Assembly: GCA_004020645.1 (NCBI GenBank)
Contig: SAQL01000014.1
Span: 62,001-126,000, forward strand
Direction: 5' to 3'
Source: Mesorhizobium sp.
Lineage (GTDB): Bacteria; Pseudomonadota; Alphaproteobacteria; Rhizobiales; Rhizobiaceae
DNA: 64,000 nt
Position numbers and translations under genes: made by a program. Below are positions 43,738-53,218 of the stretch, in pieces (within the stretch, counting starts at the first letter, position 1; each line of letters opens with the position of its first letter). The notes beneath the pieces are model-generated. The model worked only from the letters and a program-made list of their open reading frames with translations. It made no database searches and was not told the origin of the DNA.

Positions 43738-44534
43738 TTCGACAGTTTCCGCCGAATGAGTGCGGTTACGATCATCAGGCTCAGCGTCAGGAGAACGAGA
43801 AGGCTGGACGCCGCGGCGATGACCGGGCTCAGATCCTGGCGCAGGCTGCCCCAGATCTTGACCGGCAAAGTCTGCAAGGTGGGGCTGGCCATGAAGATCG
43901 CGACCACCACCTCGTCCCATGAGGCGAGAAAGGCGAAGATCGCCGCCGAGAAGATCCCGATCTTGATCGCCGGCAAGGTGACCCGGAGTTTTGCTTCGAA
44001 TGGGCTTGCGCCGCAGACGATCGCCGCATCCTCGATGGATTTGTCGAACCCTTCGAGTGCCGCGGTGATGGGAATGATGGCGAAGGGGAGTGCCAGGACT
44101 GTGTGGGCGATGACGAAGCCTGCCGTGGTGCCGCCGAGCCCGATCCGCAGGAAGAATGCATAGATGGCGATGGCGAAGACGACGACCGGCAGCACCATTG
44201 GCGTCAGCAGCAGGCCGCGAAGCGTGTTGCGCCCGCGAAACTGTCCCCTGACCAGGGCGAAAGAAGCCAGGAGCCCGATGAGGACGGCGAGAATCGCGGC
44301 CATGGTGGCAATGCGCGCGCTGGTCAGCGCCGCTTCGAGCCAGGCCGGATCGGCGAAGAGCTCCTCATACCATTTCAGCGTCCAGCCGGGCGGCGGAAAA
44401 GCCAGCCACCGCGACGATCCGAACGACAAAAGCACGATGAAGACCACCGGCAGCAGCAGAAACGCGGCAATCAGGCCGGTGAAACCCAGAAGTGCCGCGC
44501 GCAGCCAGCCCAGCCGGTCGTAGTCGAGCAGCAT
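43734..44534 (-). CDS. Polyamine-type ABC permease (PotC-like)
   Basis: The 266-residue protein has six membrane segments and the EAA loop DAAIVCGASPFEAKLRVTLP. It is one base downstream of the other permease gene. Confidence 0.92.
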   Translation of the reverse strand: MLLDYDRLGWLRAALLGFTGLIAAFLLLPVVFIVLLSFGSSRWLAFPPPGWTLKWYEELFADPAWLEAALTSARIATMAAILAVLIGLLASFALVRGQFRGRNTLRGLLLTPMVLPVVVFAIAIYAFFLRIGLGGTTAGFVIAHTVLALPFAIIPITAALEGFDKSIEDAAIVCGASPFEAKLRVTLPAIKIGIFSAAIFAFLASWDEVVVAIFMASPTLQTLPVKIWGSLRQDLSPVIAAASSLLVLLTLSLMIVTALIRRKLSK

Positions 44535-44535
44535 C

Positions 44536-45396
44536 TCAGATGCCTCCTGTCATGCGCTTGGCGCCGACGAGGCGCAGTTGCAGCGCGTAGAGCGCCATGG
44601 TGACCAAAAGCAGGATGAAAGCCGCCGCGCTTCCGAGCCCCCAGTTGAGCAAGGACTGGATCATCTGGGCGATCATTGCGGCGAGCATCATGTTGGAGGT
44701 GCCGCCGAGCAGCGTCGGCGTCACGAAATAGCCGAGCGACATGACGAAAACCATCAGGCCGCCTGCAGCGATTCCCGGAAGCGACAATGGCAGCAGAATG
44801 CGGCGGAAGGCGTCGAAGGGGCTGGCACCGCACAGGGCGGCGGCGCGCAGCGTCATCGGATCAATGGCGCGCAGGGTTCCGACCAGTGGCAGTATCATGA
44901 AGGGCAGCATGATGTAGACCATGCCGATGGTGACGCCGGTCAGGTTGTTGATCAGCGGCAGCGGCTCGCTGATCAGGCCAATATCCATCAGCGTCCGGTT
45001 GATGACGCCGGTGCGTTGAAGCAGCACCATCCAGGCATAGGTGCGGGTGAGCAGATTGGTCCACATCGACAGGATGATGATACCGAAGACGATCGAGCCG
45101 AGGGCAGGCGGCATGATCGCCAGCATCCAGGCGACTGGAAACGCCACGATCACGGTGACGGCGGTGACGACGGTGGCGACCAGAAAGGTGTTGAAGAAGA
45201 CCCGCGCATAGGTGCCGTCGCCAAACAGGATTGCGTAGTTCTGCAGGCCCGGTACGGGTTCGGTCACGCTGCGCAACAGCAACGCGACTACCGGCACCAC
45301 GAAGAACAGGGTGATGAGGGTCAGCGCCGGCAAGGCGCCGCCGACGCCGTCTGGCCTTCGGAGGATTGGCTGTCGATAAAGCAAATTGCCCGACAT
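44536..45396 (-). CDS. Polyamine-type ABC permease (PotB-like)
   Basis: The 286-residue protein has six membrane segments. The docking loop reads AAALCGASPFDAFRRILLP. The long periplasmic stretch after the first helix is typical of PotB-type permeases. It lies 67 bases after the binding-protein gene. Confidence 0.92.
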   Translation of the reverse strand: MSGNLLYRQPILRRPDGVGGALPALTLITLFFVVPVVALLLRSVTEPVPGLQNYAILFGDGTYARVFFNTFLVATVVTAVTVIVAFPVAWMLAIMPPALGSIVFGIIILSMWTNLLTRTYAWMVLLQRTGVINRTLMDIGLISEPLPLINNLTGVTIGMVYIMLPFMILPLVGTLRAIDPMTLRAAALCGASPFDAFRRILLPLSLPGIAAGGLMVFVMSLGYFVTPTLLGGTSNMMLAAMIAQMIQSLLNWGLGSAAAFILLLVTMALYALQLRLVGAKRMTGGI

Positions 45397-45463
45397 GGCG
45401 ATGATCCCGGCAGCTCAGGCGGGACGCCTAGCGACGCCCCGCCGGTTCATGGGTGATGCCAGG

Positions 45464-46468
45464 CTATTTGGCCTGCCAGGCGTACCAACGCTCCGCGATC
45501 TTGGCGCGGTTTTCAGCCCAGTAGTTCATGTCGAGGTCGATTTGTCCGTCGACATAGGCGTCCGGCAACGACTTGACGACATCGGCCGGCATTTCGGCCT
45601 TGGCTGCCGTGTTGATCGGTGCGTAGCCGCTTGCTTCAGCAAACATGGCCTGGCTTTTCGCGCTTGTCGCTGTGGCCAGGAATTTCATCGCGCTCGCCTT
45701 GTTCTTCGAACCCTTGGGGATGACCAGCACGTCGGCGGCGGTCATGTTCTGTTTCCAGGATGCGCCAACATCGGCGCCGTCCTGCTCAAGAGCGAAGACA
45801 CGTCCGTTCCATAGCTGCCCGAAGGCTGCCTCACCGGAGGCGATCAGCTGCTGCGACTGCGCGCCGCTGTCCCACCAGACGATTTCCGATTTGATCGTGT
45901 CGAGTTTCTTGAACGCCCGGTCGAGGTCGAGCGGATAGAGCTTGTCCGCCGGCACGCCGTCAGCCAGCAGCGCAATCTCGATGACGCCCGGTGCCGACCA
46001 TTTGTAAAACGTGCGTTTGCCGGGAAATTTCGTCAGGTCGAACATGTCGGCCCAGCCGGTTGGCTCGCCCGACACCGCCCCTTTGTTCCAGGCAAGAACG
46101 AATGAATAGTAGAAGCTGCCGACCGCATGCTCAGTGGTGAAGCGAGGATCGAGATCGGCTTTCGGCACGACGTTGAAATCGATCGGCTCGAGCAGGCCGT
46201 CCTTGGCCGCCTTGATGGCGAAATCCATTTCGACATCGACGACATCCCAGGCGACGCTGCCGCCTTCCACCATGGCCTTCAGCTTGCCGTAGTCGGTCGG
46301 GCCGTCCTGCAGGACCTTGATGCCGGAACTCGCTTCGAACGGAGCAGCCCAGGATTTGGTCTGCGCCTCCTGGGTGGTTCCGCCCCAACTGGTGAACACC
46401 ATCTCATCGGCCCGTGCGGCAGTGGCTGCCAGGAGTCCGGCCAATATGCCGGTCAAAATCAGTTTCAT
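45464..46468 (-). CDS. Polyamine-type ABC substrate-binding protein
   Basis: The start at 46468 follows GAGGAGAATGAC. The 334-residue protein has a signal peptide ending TAARADE. The PotD-like opening MVFTSWGGTTQEAQ is followed by VDVEMDFAIKAAKDG and WDSGAQSQQLIASGEAAFG, where amine-binding acidic and aromatic residues usually lie. The ligand is probably a cationic or zwitterionic amine. Confidence 0.92.
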   Translation of the reverse strand: MKLILTGILAGLLAATAARADEMVFTSWGGTTQEAQTKSWAAPFEASSGIKVLQDGPTDYGKLKAMVEGGSVAWDVVDVEMDFAIKAAKDGLLEPIDFNVVPKADLDPRFTTEHAVGSFYYSFVLAWNKGAVSGEPTGWADMFDLTKFPGKRTFYKWSAPGVIEIALLADGVPADKLYPLDLDRAFKKLDTIKSEIVWWDSGAQSQQLIASGEAAFGQLWNGRVFALEQDGADVGASWKQNMTAADVLVIPKGSKNKASAMKFLATATSAKSQAMFAEASGYAPINTAAKAEMPADVVKSLPDAYVDGQIDLDMNYWAENRAKIAERWYAWQAK

Positions 46469-46530
46469 GTCATTCTCCTCTGTTGGTTGTTTTGGTTTCT
46501 TGTTTTGAGAAAATTGCGGTTGGCGCTGCC

Positions 46531-48006
46531 TCATCGCATGACGAATGGATCCGGGGTCGGCTCGTCGGATATTCGTATCCAGACGGATTTCGAGCGCGTG
46601 TAATCGCGGATGGCGTCAAGTCCGCCCTCACGGCCGAGCCCCGACTGGCCATAACCGCCGAACGGCACCAGCGGCGAAACCGCGCGGTATGTATTGACCC
46701 AGACGACGCCGGCATGGATGTCGCGCGCCATGCGGTGCGCCTTGGCGAGATTGGTGGTGAACACGCCCGAGGCCAGGCCGAACGGCGTATCGTTGGCAAG
46801 CGCCAGTGCTTCGGCTTCCGTGTCGAAGGCGAGAACGCTGAGCACCGGACCGAACAATTCCTCCCGCACGCAGGGCAGCGCTGAATCCTCGGCGTCGATG
46901 ATGGTCGGTGCGTAGTAGAAGCCGTGCGAATGATCGTCGGGCCTTTTTCCGCCGGTGACCAGCGTCCCGCCCTTGGCGAGGCTCTCGGCAACGATCTTCT
47001 CGATCCATTCCAGCTGGCGTGGCGTTGCCAGCGGTCCCATTTCGGTGGCCGGATCCTGCGGATCGCCGATCCTGATGGCCTCGGCCTTGTGCTTTAGCCT
47101 GTCCAGGAACTCGCCCTTTATCGAACGCTCGACAAGCAGCCGGGAGCCGGCGACGCAGCTTTGTCCAGACGCCGCAAAAATCCCGGCCACGACCGCGTTT
47201 GCCGCACTGTCCAGGTCGGCGTCGGCGAAAACGACAACCGGGCTTTTCCCGCCCAGCTCCAGCGTCGTATAGGCGAGATTTTCCGCCGTGTTGCGGACGA
47301 CCGCGCGAGCGGTCGAAGGCCCGCCGGTGAAGGCGACGCGCGAAACCAGCGGATGACTTGTCAGGCGCCGGCCGCAATCGTGCCCGAACCCGGTCAGTAT
47401 GTTGACGCTTCCGGCGGGAAATCCGGCCTCGTGAACGAGTTCGGCGAAGGCCAGCAGCGGTGCCGGGCCGTCTTCCGAGGCTTTCAAGACGACCGTGCAG
47501 CCGGCCGCCAGTGCCGGACCGAGCTTGACGGCCGAAAGGAAGAGCTGCGAATTCCACGGCACGACGGCAGCGACGACGCCGATCGGCTCGCGCCGGATGG
47601 TGACGTCCATATCGGCCTTGTCGATGGGCACATGCGAGCCTTCATGCTTGTCGGCAAGCCCGCCATAGTAGCGATAGTAGTCGCCGACATAGGCGATCTG
47701 GGCGCGGGTCTCGCGGATGATCTTGCCGGTGTCGCGCGTTTCCAGCTCGGCCAAGCGGCCGGCATTTGCGACGACCAGGTCGCCGAGGCGCACCAGCAGC
47801 TTGCCTCGCGCCGTCGCCGTCAGCGATGCCCACGCGGTGGAGTGCAAAGTCCGGTGCGCCGCCTCGACGGCGCGGTCGACATCGGCCTCGGTTGCGGCGG
47901 GCATCGTCGCCCAGGGCGCTCCGGTAGACGGATCGGTGCTTTCGAAGGTGGCCGTCGGCGTATCGAACGCCCCATCTATGAAGTTGCTGAAAGCCACAAG
48001 GGTCAT
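46531..48006 (-). CDS. Aldehyde dehydrogenase (NAD-dependent family)
   Basis: The 491-residue protein has VPWNSQLF, the cofactor motif FTGGPSTARAV, the catalytic glutamate in LELGGKSP, and the nucleophile cysteine C284 in SGQSCVAGS. The C-terminal PFGGYGQSGLGREGG is standard. Its start overlaps the LLM oxidoreductase stop. It probably oxidises an aldehyde released by the monooxygenase. Confidence 0.94.
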   Translation of the reverse strand: MTLVAFSNFIDGAFDTPTATFESTDPSTGAPWATMPAATEADVDRAVEAAHRTLHSTAWASLTATARGKLLVRLGDLVVANAGRLAELETRDTGKIIRETRAQIAYVGDYYRYYGGLADKHEGSHVPIDKADMDVTIRREPIGVVAAVVPWNSQLFLSAVKLGPALAAGCTVVLKASEDGPAPLLAFAELVHEAGFPAGSVNILTGFGHDCGRRLTSHPLVSRVAFTGGPSTARAVVRNTAENLAYTTLELGGKSPVVVFADADLDSAANAVVAGIFAASGQSCVAGSRLLVERSIKGEFLDRLKHKAEAIRIGDPQDPATEMGPLATPRQLEWIEKIVAESLAKGGTLVTGGKRPDDHSHGFYYAPTIIDAEDSALPCVREELFGPVLSVLAFDTEAEALALANDTPFGLASGVFTTNLAKAHRMARDIHAGVVWVNTYRAVSPLVPFGGYGQSGLGREGGLDAIRDYTRSKSVWIRISDEPTPDPFVMR

Positions 48007-49055
48007 TGCGGCCTCCCATGCCCGAAGGCCGGCATCACCTTGTCGACAAACAGCTGCAGGGACTTCTTTTTGCGCTCGTGTGGCAGGCCACTGTCGATCC
48101 AGATCGAATATTGGTCGTAGCCGAGCGCCTCATATGCCTTCAGTCGGGTGATCACCTCTTCGGCTTCGCCGATGACCAGGTGCTGTCGGATCTTGTCTGG
48201 CGCGTATTGCGGCATGGCAGCGATCTCGTCGTCGGAGAGCGCTTCCAATATGCCTTGGCGAACCGGCTTCTTGTTCTGGAACCACGCGCCGAACTGGCAG
48301 TAGAACAGCGACAGGTCCTTCGTCAGCTGCTCCGCATCGGCGGCGTCTTCTGCAACGAATGTGTGCATCAGCAGCATGATCTCGGGGCGGGCCATATCGG
48401 GATGCGCCGCGCACGCCGCGTTGAAGCGCTCCATAAGGCTGGTTACCTCGTCATCGCCGGAGGCGAGCGGCGTCACCTGGACGTTGCAGCCGTTGGACAC
48501 GGCGAAGTCGTGCGAGTTCGGATCGCGCGCCGCCACCCAGATCGGCGGGTGCGGCTTTTGCACCGGCTTGGGCGACGATGTGGTCGCGGGAAACGACCAG
48601 AATTCGCCCGACAGCTCGAAATCGCCTTGCCAGAGGCCCTTGATGGCCGGGATGATCTCGCGCATGCGCTGGCCCGCGCCCCAGGCGTCGAGCCCAGGGA
48701 ACAGGCGCTGGTATTCGTAGCTGTAGGCGCCGCGCGCGATGCCGATGTCGAGCCGGCCGCCGGTGACGACATCGGTCATGGCTGCTTCGCCGGCGAGCTT
48801 GATCGGATGCCAGAACGGCGCGATGACCGTTCCAGTGCCGAGCCGGATGCGCTTCGTCCTGGCGCCGAGATAGGCGATGTTGATGAACGGGTTTGGCGAG
48901 ATGGTGAACTCCATGCCGTGGTGCTCGCCGATCCAGGCCGTCTCGAAGCCTGCCGCCTCGGCCATCAGGACCAGTTCCTCGAGCTCGTCGATGAGCTCGG
49001 CATGCGGCTTTGCCGGGTCCGAGCGTTCCATATGGACGAAGAGCGAGAACTTCAT
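48003..49055 (-). CDS. LLM-class flavin-dependent monooxygenase
   Basis: The 350-residue luciferase-like TIM barrel has WIGEHHGM, RIRLGTGTVIAPFWHP and GRLDIGIARGAYSYEY, the FMN-contact motifs of the bacterial luciferase group. It lies six bases after the flavin-reductase fusion gene. Such enzymes need free reduced flavin, so the fusion protein is its likely partner in a two-component monooxygenase. Confidence 0.92.
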   Translation of the reverse strand: MKFSLFVHMERSDPAKPHAELIDELEELVLMAEAAGFETAWIGEHHGMEFTISPNPFINIAYLGARTKRIRLGTGTVIAPFWHPIKLAGEAAMTDVVTGGRLDIGIARGAYSYEYQRLFPGLDAWGAGQRMREIIPAIKGLWQGDFELSGEFWSFPATTSSPKPVQKPHPPIWVAARDPNSHDFAVSNGCNVQVTPLASGDDEVTSLMERFNAACAAHPDMARPEIMLLMHTFVAEDAADAEQLTKDLSLFYCQFGAWFQNKKPVRQGILEALSDDEIAAMPQYAPDKIRQHLVIGEAEEVITRLKAYEALGYDQYSIWIDSGLPHERKKKSLQLFVDKVMPAFGHGRPQ

Positions 49056-49061
49056 ATCTGT

Positions 49062-50861
49062 TCACCCCGGATTGGAAATGTTCATGGCGACCGGCTTGGC
49101 GAGCGGACGGACTTCACCTTCGACCTCGTTGCCGACATAGACTCCAAACGCATCCTCCCGACATTCGCGAACATAGCGGGCGAGCATCGAGCGCACAGCA
49201 GCGTCGGCGATGTTCAGTCCGGCAATCCTGTCGATGTCGACGAGCCGGACCCTGCCATCTCTGGAGTGGAGCGCGTCTACCGTGCCGCGGTAGTAGACAT
49301 GCGTTCGCGATGGATTTGCTGCGTCGTCCCAGACCGCAAACAGGAACCCGAGATGCGCCTGGATGGCGTTCGCAGCGAGGCGTCCCCTAAGGCTTCGTGT
49401 GTCGCCAGCTGCGCCGAGCCCTCGGCCTGACGGCAGTTCGAAAAAGCCGTCGACGGTTTCGAAGAACAGCACGCGGCCTTCATCTTCGAGGATGGCGCCG
49501 ACCTCCATGTCCGGAGGCGCGGCCGCCAGCGCTTCCTGGCTGAGACCGGGCGAGACATACGCCCCACGGCAATAGCCGAGTGGCTGCGATGAATTGTGGG
49601 AGAATTCGCGAACGCGGCCGATGAGGATCGAATGGTCGCCGGCGTCGACCAACTGCTCCATGTCACAGTCAAACGTAGCCACCGATCCAGCGAGCAGCGG
49701 GCTGCCGGTCGGGCCGAAGCGCCACTCGACAGCCGAGAACTTGTCCTGCGATTTCGAAGCGAAGACGCCGGATGCGGCTCGCTGTTCCTCGGAGAGCACG
49801 TTGACGGCAAAGCACTTCGAGGTCGAAAACACCGGATGACCCAGCGCTTTCTTGGCGATGCAGACCAGCACAAGCGGCGGATCGAGCGAAACGGATGTAA
49901 ACGAATTGGCGGTGAAGCCTCGAGGCTCTCCCTCCGGCCCGATCGCGGTGACGATGGTAACGCCGGTCAGGAAAGAACCGAGCGCCCGCCTGAATACGCC
50001 CGCGTCGAAGGCTGTGTCCATTGCCGGTCGCGCCGATGTGCTTGCGCCGTCGTTGCTCTCGATAAAATCGACAATGCGCCGTGTGACCACGTCAGGCGAG
50101 GCTACGGCCATCATATGTCGTTCGCCCTCCAGAACGACGCAGCGACCGCGCGGCGCGAGGCGGGCCATCGCCGCCGACATCGCAGGCGATGAATTCCTGT
50201 CGTCGGAGCCGGTCATGAACAGGGCCGGCGCCGCGAGACCGGAAAGACGATCGCCATGCGCCGTATCCGCAAGGGCGAAAAGTCGATATGTGCGCGCATA
50301 GCCGTCTGGATTGACGCTCTGCAGTGCCGCGCGCGTTGTCCTTGCGGCCTCGGCCAGGCTGTCGGGGACCGGGTTGCCGAACCAGCGCGCGATCGTTGCG
50401 TCCATCCCAGACGGATTTTCCGCGCCATTTAGCTCGGCAGCGCGCTCGCGCACCGCCTGCGCAAGCTCCGCCGGGCGGCGAAAAACCGCGTTGAGCGAGA
50501 CGATGCTGCGGACCCGTTCGGGTGCGTTGAGAGCGATTTCCTGCCCTACCAACGCCCCCATTGAATGGCCAACGATCGAGACGGCATCCAGGCCAAGGTG
50601 ATCTAGAAGCCGGATTGCTTGTCCGGCATAATCGGCAAGCCTGGCATCCTCGGTCGGCAGCGGCGACGGGCCATGTCCCAGCATGTCGATCGCGATCACA
50701 TCCCATCTGTCCTTCATCAGCGCGATCTGGGGCTTCCAGATCGCCGCATTCATGCCGACGCCGTGGATGAGGAGGACCGGCGCGCCGGATCCGGCACGGA
50801 TAAAGCCGGTGCCGTCAGGCGCCGTTCCGCGATGCCAGCCAGGCTCCGTCAGCTCAGCCAT
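49062..50861 (-). CDS. Alpha/beta hydrolase - flavin reductase - Nudix-like fusion protein
   Basis: From the ATG at 50861 the single open frame encodes 599 residues in three parts. Residues 1-270 are an alpha/beta hydrolase (LLIHGVG, IVGHSMG with S100, GERHMM with His249). Residues 285-440 are an FMN-binding split-barrel reductase (FLTGVTIVTA, GFTANSFTSVSLDPPLVLVC). Residues 450-599 form an extra domain with a strand-rich start resembling a degenerate Nudix fold. No frameshift or linker stop is seen. It should supply reduced flavin to the LLM enzyme and may hydrolyse its product. Confidence 0.88.
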   Translation of the reverse strand: MAELTEPGWHRGTAPDGTGFIRAGSGAPVLLIHGVGMNAAIWKPQIALMKDRWDVIAIDMLGHGPSPLPTEDARLADYAGQAIRLLDHLGLDAVSIVGHSMGALVGQEIALNAPERVRSIVSLNAVFRRPAELAQAVRERAAELNGAENPSGMDATIARWFGNPVPDSLAEAARTTRAALQSVNPDGYARTYRLFALADTAHGDRLSGLAAPALFMTGSDDRNSSPAMSAAMARLAPRGRCVVLEGERHMMAVASPDVVTRRIVDFIESNDGASTSARPAMDTAFDAGVFRRALGSFLTGVTIVTAIGPEGEPRGFTANSFTSVSLDPPLVLVCIAKKALGHPVFSTSKCFAVNVLSEEQRAASGVFASKSQDKFSAVEWRFGPTGSPLLAGSVATFDCDMEQLVDAGDHSILIGRVREFSHNSSQPLGYCRGAYVSPGLSQEALAAAPPDMEVGAILEDEGRVLFFETVDGFFELPSGRGLGAAGDTRSLRGRLAANAIQAHLGFLFAVWDDAANPSRTHVYYRGTVDALHSRDGRVRLVDIDRIAGLNIADAAVRSMLARYVRECREDAFGVYVGNEVEGEVRPLAKPVAMNISNPG

Positions 50862-51441
50862 GCAGGTCGCCGACCTCCTTGAGATCCTGGTAGCGGTCGC
50901 CGATGCGATGATGCGGTCGCCCGCCGATCGAGGCGCCAAGCGCCACCACCAATTCGTCCGGCGCCGGCGCATCGCCGATCTGGAAATGCACCGTCAGGTA
51001 GTGCGAACGTCGGCCTTCGTCGTTCTTGTCCATGAGCGGGATAATGATCGGCGTGTTCGGCCCGCCACGCAGGTTGGTGAAGGCAAGATAGGTCTTGGCG
51101 CCGACGGCACGCCGATAGTGGTTGCCGAAATGCAGCGTATGGATGAGCGCGGAGGCATGCTCGATCTCGCCCGATGTGCCGCAGATTGCGGCCTTGCCGT
51201 AGCCTTCGATCGCTTCGCCGGATCCGGCGACTGCGAGGATTTCGTGGGTCAGCATCTCCCCTAAAACCGGCGCATAGGCGCGGATCTCGGGAGAAAGGTC
51301 CTCGGTGAAACCGCGTCCGGCCCACGGATTGTCGAGCACTGCCGCCACGCCGATCAGGCGCAGCGGCCGGGGGGCCACCTTGCCGCCTTCAATCAGCGTG
51401 TTCTCGATATAGGTGACGATCTTTCGGATGGCCGGCTTCAT
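50854..51441 (-). CDS. DUF1185 ('amino acid synthesis') family protein
   Basis: The 195-residue protein matches the PF06684 pattern: KIVTYIENTLIEGGK, VAAVLDNPWAGRGF, LGEMLTHEILAVAG, YGKAAICGTSGEIEHASALI and RRSHYLTVHFQIGDAPA. The reaction is not established, though catabolic operons with flavin monooxygenases often carry it. It is the first gene of the operon and overlaps the fusion gene by eight bases. Confidence 0.88.
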   Translation of the reverse strand: MKPAIRKIVTYIENTLIEGGKVAPRPLRLIGVAAVLDNPWAGRGFTEDLSPEIRAYAPVLGEMLTHEILAVAGSGEAIEGYGKAAICGTSGEIEHASALIHTLHFGNHYRRAVGAKTYLAFTNLRGGPNTPIIIPLMDKNDEGRRSHYLTVHFQIGDAPAPDELVVALGASIGGRPHHRIGDRYQDLKEVGDLHG

Positions 51442-51502
51442 CGAATCCTCGGTGTGCGGGTCGGCTGAGGCATTCGGAAAGTTCCCTTTAGCCTCGCTGT
51501 CT

Positions 51503-51516
51503 TATGGTATACCATA
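51503..51516. promoter_or_regulatory. Perfect 14-bp palindrome, likely GntR operator
   Basis: TATGGTATACCATA lies 62 bases upstream of the minus-strand operon start and 54 upstream of the GntR start. The core TGGT-AT-ACCA resembles FadR-subfamily operators (TGGT-N-ACCA). Its position allows one site to control both directions. Confidence 0.7.
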
Positions 51517-51569
51517 CTATTGAAGACCAAATCTCTTGTCAACGGGCCTTCGAATCTGTTTGTTTGCGG

Positions 51570-52259
51570 ATGCTGGGAGTAGACGAATTGGCCGACGACG
51601 CACTCAGGATCGAACGATCCACCAAGACGCTGAGAACGCTGGCGCTGGAACGCATGCGCGACGCGATCATGAGGTTTCACTTCCAGCCTGGCGAACGGTT
51701 GGTCGAGCGGCCGCTTTGCGATCAGCTCGGCGTCAGTCGTTCGGTGGTGCGCGAAGTTCTGCGGCAGTTGGAGACTGAGGGCCTGGTCCAGATGATACCA
51801 GGCCACGGACCCGCCGTGGCCCGGCCGGATCTCAGCCGCACCGACGAGATTTATGAACTTCGCGCCCTGATGGAGGGCATCGCGGCGCGCGCCTGCGCGC
51901 TAACGGCGACTGAGGACCAGATCGCCGCGCTTGAGCGCGCATTGGATGTGCTGCTCGAGGCGTGGACCTCAGCCGATCCGATCGAGGTGATGCGCGCGAC
52001 GACAAAATTCTATGAAGTGCTTTTCGATGCCGCCGACAAGCGCATCGCCTGGGAGATCGTCCAGGGCCTGAACGTCCGCATCAACCAGCTGCGTTCCATG
52101 ACCATCGCTTCGGTGGACCGCCGCGATGCCGCAATTGCCGAAATGACCGACATCATGAACGCCATCAAGTCGCGCAACGGCGATGAAGCCGAAGCGGCGG
52201 CCCGGCGACATGTGGAGCAGGCCTGGCGAATTGCGCAACAGACCCTTCGCAACAGCTGA
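51570..52259 (+). CDS. GntR family regulator (FadR subfamily)
   Basis: I start at 51570 because the upstream in-frame ATG at 51504 lies inside the palindrome. The 229-residue protein has the winged helix (PLCDQLGVSRSVVREVLRQL, ETEGLVQMIPGHGPAVA) and the FCD helical effector domain, with ELRALMEGIAARACA and the terminal histidine segment AAARRHVEQAW. It is divergent from the amine catabolic operon and is the probable regulator of it. Confidence 0.92.
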   Translation: MLGVDELADDALRIERSTKTLRTLALERMRDAIMRFHFQPGERLVERPLCDQLGVSRSVVREVLRQLETEGLVQMIPGHGPAVARPDLSRTDEIYELRALMEGIAARACALTATEDQIAALERALDVLLEAWTSADPIEVMRATTKFYEVLFDAADKRIAWEIVQGLNVRINQLRSMTIASVDRRDAAIAEMTDIMNAIKSRNGDEAEAAARRHVEQAWRIAQQTLRNS

Positions 52260-52500
52260 AGCAGAAACTTCAGATTACGGAATCGCCCGTCGCCCTCGCA
52301 CTGACGCACTGCAGGCAATTCTAACCCGACGATATCGCAGCGATGGCGCTGTTTCTGGCTGTTGACGATAGCGCACTCTGGGTTTGCTGGTGTGGATGCT
52401 GTTTCGAGCGTATTCTCTTCCTTAGGGAACGAGCCAGGTCGACCTCGATTGGCGGTCGCCTGCGCTCGGCCGCCCCGCTCGGGAGGAGCCTCTGATTGCG

Positions 52501-53088
52501 ATGGCGCGCTTTGCTCACCTTGCCCTTCTCGCCGTCGCCTTGGGTTTATTGCCTGGAATTACACTGGCTGGGGAGCCTTTCGTCCCGAGCTGGATCAAGA
52601 ATGATCCCGCAGCCAAGACAGTGGCCATAGAGATCGTTGCCGATTGGAACCAAGTCGAGCGGTACCGCAGGGACAACATCCGGACCGACATTATCGACTT
52701 CAACGGTTACTGGGGCGGCAATCTCACCATCGTCGTGCCAGCGGAATGGTCGGTAAAGATCGAGTTCATCAATGGCTCCTCGTCTTTCCGGCACAGCCTG
52801 ATGGTGACCAGGGTCTACGCTCCGTCAGAGATGCCAGTGAAGTTGACGGCCGAGGATGCGATCTGGGGGGTGTACACCGATCCGCCAGAGGGAATTAAAA
52901 TCAATGAGAGGAGGCAACTCAACTTTGTTGCGCAGCAGGCCGGGAGCTATTTCCTCGCCTGCGGGAGGCAAACGCATCTAATGGACGGACATTGGATCGG
53001 TTTCGAGGTGAGAGACAGCATCGAGCAGGCCGTGGCAATCATAGACGAAAACAAATTTCCGCAGGAGCAGCCCCCAGGACGGCCTTAG
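52501..53088 (+). CDS. Sulfocyanin-like exported cupredoxin
   Basis: The 195-residue protein has a signal peptide ending GITLAG. The second half shows type 1 copper ligands: His in SSFRHSLMV, and Cys, His and Met in LACGRQTHLMDGHW. This spacing matches sulfocyanin/SoxE-type blue copper proteins. It would carry electrons in the periplasm. No obvious redox partner is adjacent, so it is an orphan between the GntR gene and a permease relic. Confidence 0.78.
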   Translation: MARFAHLALLAVALGLLPGITLAGEPFVPSWIKNDPAAKTVAIEIVADWNQVERYRRDNIRTDIIDFNGYWGGNLTIVVPAEWSVKIEFINGSSSFRHSLMVTRVYAPSEMPVKLTAEDAIWGVYTDPPEGIKINERRQLNFVAQQAGSYFLACGRQTHLMDGHWIGFEVRDSIEQAVAIIDENKFPQEQPPGRP

Positions 53089-53218
53089 GGGCTACGCGAG
53101 CAAGCCCGCGCCATGGCTTGGTCGTGGAGATCAATGCAAACCCAGGGCGGCTTACCGGAAATTCGAAAGCCTGGCATGCCCGAGCAGCTGCCTTTGCTCG
53201 CCAAGTCACCAGCGGGCA

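Noticed and set aside
47161..49430. Two long plus-strand frames opposite the aldehyde dehydrogenase and LLM genes
   Set aside because: Both are shadows of well-supported minus-strand enzymes and have no motifs.
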